From contig CALCVR010000305.1 of NCBI GenBank assembly GCA_937905915.1, positions 1-9,187 on the forward strand: DNA of 9,187 nucleotides, read 5' to 3'. Both the position numbers and the translations under genes were made by a program. The notes under the pieces are model-generated. The model ran no database searches and had not been told where the DNA came from. It saw nothing but the letters and a program-made list of their open reading frames with translations. Position 1 is the stretch's first letter. Each line of letters opens with the position of its first letter. The stretch is from an uncultured Eubacteriaceae bacterium (GTDB taxonomy: Bacteria; Bacillota; Clostridia; Oscillospirales; Acutalibacteraceae). Shown piece by piece: positions 5,579 through 9,187 of the stretch.

Positions 5579-5893
5579 ATGGCCAGTACTTTTGAAAGAA
5601 TCTATGAGGTGGTAAAAAGGATCCCTTTTGGAAAAGTGGCTACCTATGGCCAAATCGCCCTTATGGCAGGTAATCCAAGATGGGCAAGAGTGGTGGGATA
5701 TGCCTTGCATGTCAATCCAAACCCCAACGAGATCCCGTGTTTTCGCGTGGTCAACCGGGAAGGGAGACTCTCCAGTGCCTTTGCCTTTGGCGGGGAAAAC
5801 AGACAGCAATTTTTATTGGAGTCCGAAGGAGTGCAGTTTCTATCTGACGGACGGGTGAATTTAGAACATTTCCTGTGGGATGGAATACTATAA
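5579..5893 (+). CDS. MGMT/alkyltransferase-like (ATL) DNA repair protein
   Basis: A 104-residue protein consisting only of the DNA-binding domain of O6-alkylguanine DNA alkyltransferases; the N-terminal domain of Ada/Ogt is missing, as in ATL proteins. Residues needed to bind and flip alkylated guanine are present: Tyr23 in VATYGQIA (human Tyr114), the arginine finger Arg37 in NPRWARVVG (human Arg128), Asn46 (human Asn137) and Glu83 in the ESEG turn (human Glu172). The acceptor motif PCHRV reads PCFRV here (54-56 = CFR). The cysteine is kept, but the His that activates it is Phe. Classical ATLs have Trp in place of Cys. It may therefore flag lesions for nucleotide excision repair rather than repair them, or transfer alkyl groups slowly. 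GAGGAG lies 8 nt upstream of the ATG. The terminator at 5945 ends the unit. Confidence 0.86.
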   Translation: MASTFERIYEVVKRIPFGKVATYGQIALMAGNPRWARVVGYALHVNPNPNEIPCFRVVNREGRLSSAFAFGGENRQQFLLESEGVQFLSDGRVNLEHFLWDGIL

Positions 5894-5944
5894 ACAAATA
5901 CAGTAAAAAGCAGCTGTGTTTACCCACAATAAAAGAATAAAAAA

Positions 5945-5995
5945 GATCCCTGGAGTAGAGAAATAGAATCTCGCTCCAGGGATCCTTTTTATTTT
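5945..5995. terminator. Bidirectional intrinsic terminator between ATL gene and gatB
   Basis: GATCCCTGGAG pairs perfectly with CTCCAGGGATC (11 bp; 5945-5955 with 5974-5984). An inner GAGA/TCTC helix extends it past a one-base bulge, with loop AATAGAA. CTTTTTATTTT follows on the plus strand and TTTTTTATTCTTTT on the minus strand, so it ends both convergent transcripts. Confidence 0.93.
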
Positions 5996-6001
5996 AGTAG
6001 A

Positions 6002-7438
6002 TTAGGCATTTAAAAGGCTATTTAAAATTTCGTTGATGAGCTTAGTATCGGCTTTTCCTTTAGCCTGTTTCATGACCTGGCCGAAGAGATATCCCATAGC
6101 CTGCTTTTTGCCGCTCTTGTAGTCGTCGACCACCTTTTGATTGGCGGCAAGAACCTGCTTGACCATTTCCTCAATGGCGCCCTTGTCGGACACCATGGCC
6201 AAACCGTGATCCTTTACATACTGCTCTGGATCAATGTCATTGGCATATACCTCAGCGAGCACTTTCTTACCGGTGCTGCGGTTGATGAGGTTTTTCTCCA
6301 CCAACAGGATCAGCTGGGTTAGTTTATGGCTACTGATGACGATGTCGTCAGCGATTTTACCATCGCTACGAGCCAAATTCATTACATCGCCGGTGATCCA
6401 GTTGGCAGCTGTCTTGGCGGGAACGCCCTTTGCCACAGCATCATCCAAAAGATCACACAACACTTTGCTGCTGGTCAGGAGCCGACTATCAGCCTCCGAG
6501 AGGCCCAATTCAGTCATATATCGCTGGAATTTTGCCTCCGGCAATTCCGGGAGGCTTTGACGCACCCGCTCAATCCACTCGTCGCTGATGACGATAGGGG
6601 GAAGGTCCGGATTAGGAAAATAGCGGTAATCCTGGGCGTTTTCCTTGCTGCGCATAGCAAAGGTCTTGCCGGCGGTATCATCCCAGCGGCGGGTTTCCTG
6701 TTTGAGCTTGTGGGCGTTGCCCGATTCAATGAGATCGATATGGCGGGCAGTTTCATATTCAATGGCCCGGGTGATGGATTTAAGGGAGTTCATGTTCTTC
6801 ATCTCAGCCCGGACGCCCAGTTCGGAGCTACCCATGGGGCGGACCGACAGATTGATGTCGGCGCGCATGGAACCCTCCTGCATCTTGCAGTCGGACACGC
6901 CGATAAACTTGAGCATAGAGCGAAGCTTCTCCAGATAAGCCACCACTTCCTCGGCCGAACGGAAATCCGGTTTGCTGACGATTTCCAAAAGAGGCATACT
7001 GGAACGATTGTAATCCACTAAGGAATTGTCGGTAAAGGGATCGTGCTTGAGCTTACCGGCATCTTCCTCCATGTGGATCTGTTTGAGCCCAATGGATTTT
7101 TTCCCCTCACTGGTCTCGATCTCCACGCTACCGTTGATGCAGATGGGATGGTACAGCTGAGTGATCTGGTAAGAACAAGCTAGATCGGGATAGAAATAAC
7201 TCTTTTTATCAAAGGTGCAGTATTGATTAATATGGCTGTTGGTGACCAAAGCCGCCGCGATGCCATATTCCACCACCTGTTTGTTCATCACAGGCAAAAC
7301 GCCCGGCATGCCGCTGCATCCGGGGCAGATGTGGGAATTGGCCTCACCGCCAAACTCCGTGGAGCAGGAGCAGAAAATCTTGGTTTTGGTGGCCAGTTCA
7401 ACGTGGACCTCCAAACCCATTACCACCTCGTATTCCAT
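6002..7438 (-). CDS. gatB: Asp/Glu-tRNA amidotransferase subunit B
   Basis: A 478-residue kinase/transferase subunit of GatCAB. It phosphorylates the Asp or Glu on misacylated tRNA and swaps the phosphate for ammonia. Visible are VMGLEVHVEL (Glu10, His12), the zinc-type cysteines FCSC (23, 25) and CPGC (38, 41), HMEEDAGK (Glu124/Glu125), the clostridial signature DCKMQEGSMRADINLSVRP, and ENAQDYRYFPNPDLPP. The C-terminal helical and YqeY-like tail that grips tRNA is complete (AMGYLFGQVMKQAKGK). Odd points: the near-invariant PDLPKGYQI reads PDLACSYQI, so Cys88 stands at Lys88 of the S. aureus channel, and NRxGTPLIEIVSEPD reads NRSSMPLLEIVSKPD. The ATG overlaps the gatA stop by one base (TAATG) with AGGAGG 8 nt upstream, so the two are translationally coupled. 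Confidence 0.93.
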   Translation of the reverse strand: MEYEVVMGLEVHVELATKTKIFCSCSTEFGGEANSHICPGCSGMPGVLPVMNKQVVEYGIAAALVTNSHINQYCTFDKKSYFYPDLACSYQITQLYHPICINGSVEIETSEGKKSIGLKQIHMEEDAGKLKHDPFTDNSLVDYNRSSMPLLEIVSKPDFRSAEEVVAYLEKLRSMLKFIGVSDCKMQEGSMRADINLSVRPMGSSELGVRAEMKNMNSLKSITRAIEYETARHIDLIESGNAHKLKQETRRWDDTAGKTFAMRSKENAQDYRYFPNPDLPPIVISDEWIERVRQSLPELPEAKFQRYMTELGLSEADSRLLTSSKVLCDLLDDAVAKGVPAKTAANWITGDVMNLARSDGKIADDIVISSHKLTQLILLVEKNLINRSTGKKVLAEVYANDIDPEQYVKDHGLAMVSDKGAIEEMVKQVLAANQKVVDDYKSGKKQAMGYLFGQVMKQAKGKADTKLINEILNSLLNA

Positions 7439-8763
7439 TACGAATCCCTCCTTTTCTGGCCGTCCAATACCGTGCAAGCGTCCATTAAAGACACATCGTC
7501 AAAGGATTTGCCTATTATCTGGACACCCTGCCCATCTCCCCAGGGAAGGACAATGGAAGGAAGGCCGGCCAAGCTCGAGGCGTGATGGAACCGATTATTT
7601 TGCTCAGCACCTAAGATGGTCTGAGCCTGCCAATCGGCAGAAGAGGGGATGGCAGGAGTTACGAGAAAATCCACCTTCTGAAAGGCTTCCACAAAGGTAT
7701 CCAGCACCATACGGCGCACGCACATGGCCTTTTCGTAATAGCTGTGGTAATAATCTGAGGAAAGCATCAGGGAACCCAGGGCTAAACGCTCTTTGGTCTT
7801 GCGGCCAAAGCCTTCGCTGCGGGATTTTATGTAAAGATCGAAAAGATTTTCGTAATGGGGAGTCTGGTAGCCGTATTTGATGCCGTCGAAACGGGCCATA
7901 TTGGCGCTGGCTTCAGCAGTACCGATAACAATAAAGGCTTCCAGAGCTTCCTTGAGGGCTGGCAGGGACAAGATCTCCACCTGAGCGCCTACGGCCTGAA
8001 GGAAGTCTGTGATATCATCCAAACCGGCGGCTTCCTCCCAGAATTCCTGGATGATTCCCACTTTAGTTCCCTCTAAAGAAGCGGCAGACTCCTTGTTAAA
8101 AGAAAAGGCGGGGAGGGTGCAGGAGGTGCTGTCGGTAGGATCGTTGCCGGAAATGGCCTCTAAAGCGGCGGCGCAATCGCCCAGATGATTTCCCAAGACG
8201 CAAACCTGATCCATAGAGGATACATAGGCCACTGTGCCGCTGCGGGAGACCGAACCATAGCTGGGGCGTATGCAGCACACCCCAGCCAGTGCAGAGGGAA
8301 CGCGCAGGGAACCTGCTGTGTCGGTGCAGAAAGCTAGAAGAACCTGTCCCTTAGCTACCGCCTGAGGAGCGGTACAGCCCAAACCATCGCAGGCAAACTC
8401 ATCCACACGGAGCTTACCCATAACGATGGCGCCGGCTTCTTTTAGTTTGGTGACGGCGGTGGCCTCAAAGGGAGGCTTAAAACCGGTCAACATCTTGGAG
8501 CCGGAGGCGGTTTCCTCGTTTAACGTGCAGATATTCTCTCCTACGCCCACCGGGATGCCAGCCAAGGGGAGGGATTCGCCCGCGTCCAGGCGCTGCTGCA
8601 CAGTTTGAATCTGATTCAGGACCGATTGACGGTCAAACAATGCGAACAGATTTGGATCCTGTTCGATGGAATCTAGCATAGGGGTGAGGGCTTCCAGTAG
8701 GCCCACTTGCCCCCCTCGAATGCAGGAGGACAGCGACAAAGCTGCCTCAATTTTGTTATTCAT
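7438..8763 (-). CDS. gatA: Degenerate GatA: amidase-family subunit lacking catalytic residues
   Basis: A 441-residue amidase-signature protein in the gatA position, shorter than the usual ~485. GatA normally hydrolyses Gln with a Lys / cis-Ser / Ser triad. Here the Lys motif GIPIAIKDN reads GIPVGVGEN, so Lys is Gly75. The conserved stretch between MDEFA and the signature is missing (about 22 residues), and GGSSGGSAAAVAAG reads DGLGCTAPQAVAKG (126-139), so the cis-Ser is gone. Only the nucleophile-type Ser152 survives in TDTAGSLRVP. The putative Gln-binding Asp before NLAGLP is Asn390. Other family landmarks remain: TAEASANMARFDG, YGYQ, SRSEGFGRKTKERL, VTPAIP, SLAGLP. The frame is open without stops, so this is a retained but probably non-glutaminase subunit, not an obvious pseudogene. 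I chose the ATG at 8763 (GGA 7 nt upstream); a TTG at 8775 would add four residues. It lies 14 bp after gatC. Confidence 0.85.
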   Translation of the reverse strand: MNNKIEAALSLSSCIRGGQVGLLEALTPMLDSIEQDPNLFALFDRQSVLNQIQTVQQRLDAGESLPLAGIPVGVGENICTLNEETASGSKMLTGFKPPFEATAVTKLKEAGAIVMGKLRVDEFACDGLGCTAPQAVAKGQVLLAFCTDTAGSLRVPSALAGVCCIRPSYGSVSRSGTVAYVSSMDQVCVLGNHLGDCAAALEAISGNDPTDSTSCTLPAFSFNKESAASLEGTKVGIIQEFWEEAAGLDDITDFLQAVGAQVEILSLPALKEALEAFIVIGTAEASANMARFDGIKYGYQTPHYENLFDLYIKSRSEGFGRKTKERLALGSLMLSSDYYHSYYEKAMCVRRMVLDTFVEAFQKVDFLVTPAIPSSADWQAQTILGAEQNNRFHHASSLAGLPSIVLPWGDGQGVQIIGKSFDDVSLMDACTVLDGQKRRDS

Positions 8764-8777
8764 CGTATCATCCAACC

Positions 8778-9065
8778 TTAATCAAAAGTAGGGGGAGCTA
8801 CAAAATAATGCTCGTATTCATCGGGAGCATTTTGCAGGATCTCATCCTGCCGGGGAAATTCATGAACCACATCGTCGCGGAAGACGTTTTCCCGTTGCAA
8901 AATATGGATCAGGGGCTGGCGGTCGCCGGTATCGACAGCCTGGATGCCCTCCAAGAAGGAGAGCACCTCCTCCAGATCGGCTACAGCTGTCTCACGTTCG
9001 GCCCCTTCAAAATGCACCAATGCCAGATCTTCCATAGTGGTCAATAAATCGTTTGTTAGTTGCAT
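8778..9065 (-). CDS. gatC: Asp/Glu-tRNA amidotransferase subunit C
   Basis: A 95-residue subunit, the usual length. GatC wraps around the GatA-GatB interface, stabilises GatA and helps order the complex. Family landmarks are the N-terminal helical pair (MEDLALVHFEG, then LEEVLSFLEGI), DTGDRQPLIHILQRENVFRD for the canonical DTEGVEPTSHVLDLKNVFRE, and the C-terminal LQNAPDEYEHYFVAPPTFD. The start is ambiguous: the ATG at 9065 fits the family N-terminus (MQLTND versus MKITRE) but AAGGA lies 12 nt upstream; a GTG at 9074, adding three residues, would sit only 3 nt from the same site. It follows aspS after 19 bp and precedes gatA by 14 bp, in one operon. GatC's core motifs are ordinary, which argues that a complex is still assembled. 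Confidence 0.92.
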   Translation of the reverse strand: MQLTNDLLTTMEDLALVHFEGAERETAVADLEEVLSFLEGIQAVDTGDRQPLIHILQRENVFRDDVVHEFPRQDEILQNAPDEYEHYFVAPPTFD

Positions 9066-9084
9066 GTCGATCACGATTCCTTAT

Positions 9085-9187
9085 TTATCTTAATTTGATG
9101 TGTACTTCACGCAGCTGCTGTTCGGTGACGTTGCCGGGAGCGCCCAACAACAGATCTTGAGCCGAAGCGTTCATGGGGAATGCAATG
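9085..9187 (-). CDS. aspS: Aspartyl-tRNA synthetase, C-terminal end (partial)
   Basis: Only the last 34 codons are inside the window. They read [20 protein letters not shown] and end [12 protein letters not shown], matching the bacterial AspRS C-terminus (IAFPK...A.DLMTGAPS.V...QLKELHI). The Lys usual after IAFP is Met. AspRS charges tRNA with aspartate. Placed directly ahead of gatCAB, it may be non-discriminating and also make Asp-tRNA(Asn), the GatCAB substrate; the anticodon-binding domain that decides this lies outside the window. Confidence 0.9.
   Translation of the reverse strand, partial: IAFPMNASAQDLLLGAPGNVTEQQLREVHIKLR

Noticed and set aside
6326..7021. 231-codon open frame antisense to gatB
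   Set aside because: It is a shadow of gatB. It has no recognisable motif or ribosome binding site, while gatB is clearly conserved across the whole region.
7438..8763. GatA losses explained by frameshift or pseudogene decay
   Set aside because: The frame is open from gatC to gatB, motifs before and after the missing stretch stay in the same frame, and start, spacing and the gatB overlap are intact. Decay by frameshift would scramble the flanking sequence, which it does not.

Overview
The window looks like chromosomal DNA from an endospore-forming Clostridia member, most plausibly of the Oscillospiraceae/Ruminococcaceae type. The basis is the spoIIGA-sigE pair, a GatB with the clostridial signature DCKMQEGS, and Shine-Dalgarno sites of the AGGAGG type. 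The genus cannot be told from this sequence. No rRNA, tRNA, CRISPR array, insertion sequence or phage gene was seen.

Left part (1-3441). A σA promoter with an extended -10 drives a membrane-anchored, ComEA-like helix-hairpin-helix protein. Facing it on the minus strand is a 95-residue Asn/Cys-rich protein with a Cys/Arg-only tail. A roughly 400-base non-coding stretch follows. It holds a hairpin and, at its right end, a promoter laid out like the Bacillus subtilis spoIIG promoter: Spo0A-box-like heptamers, a -35 and a -10 separated by 22 bp. This promoter reads spoIIGA (aspartic protease that activates pro-σE) and sigE (mother-cell sporulation sigma factor), which ends at a strong bidirectional terminator. 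On the far side is a convergent 81-residue hypothetical gene, in the place where sigG lies in Bacillus.

Middle part (3442-5995). On the plus strand lie a six-helix DUF308/HdeD-like membrane protein, an AI-2E family (PerM-like) membrane protein and a small alkyltransferase-like DNA repair protein. They end at a bidirectional terminator.

Right part (5996-9187). On the minus strand lies the operon aspS (3' end only) - gatC - gatA - gatB. AspRS charges tRNA with Asp, and GatCAB converts Asp-tRNA(Asn) or Glu-tRNA(Gln) to the amide form. Normally GatA releases ammonia from glutamine, which travels through a channel to the GatB kinase/transferase site.

The main finding is in this operon. GatA is an open, full-coverage frame, yet it lacks two of the three amidase triad residues (Lys replaced by Gly, cis-Ser lost). 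About 22 residues are missing just before the Ser-Gly-rich signature, and the putative Gln-binding Asp is Asn. GatB keeps its catalytic-site motifs but has Cys at the position of the conserved ammonia-channel Lys88, plus other changes at normally invariant sites. This suggests a GatCAB whose GatA no longer works as a glutaminase: an ammonia-dependent or structurally repurposed amidotransferase.
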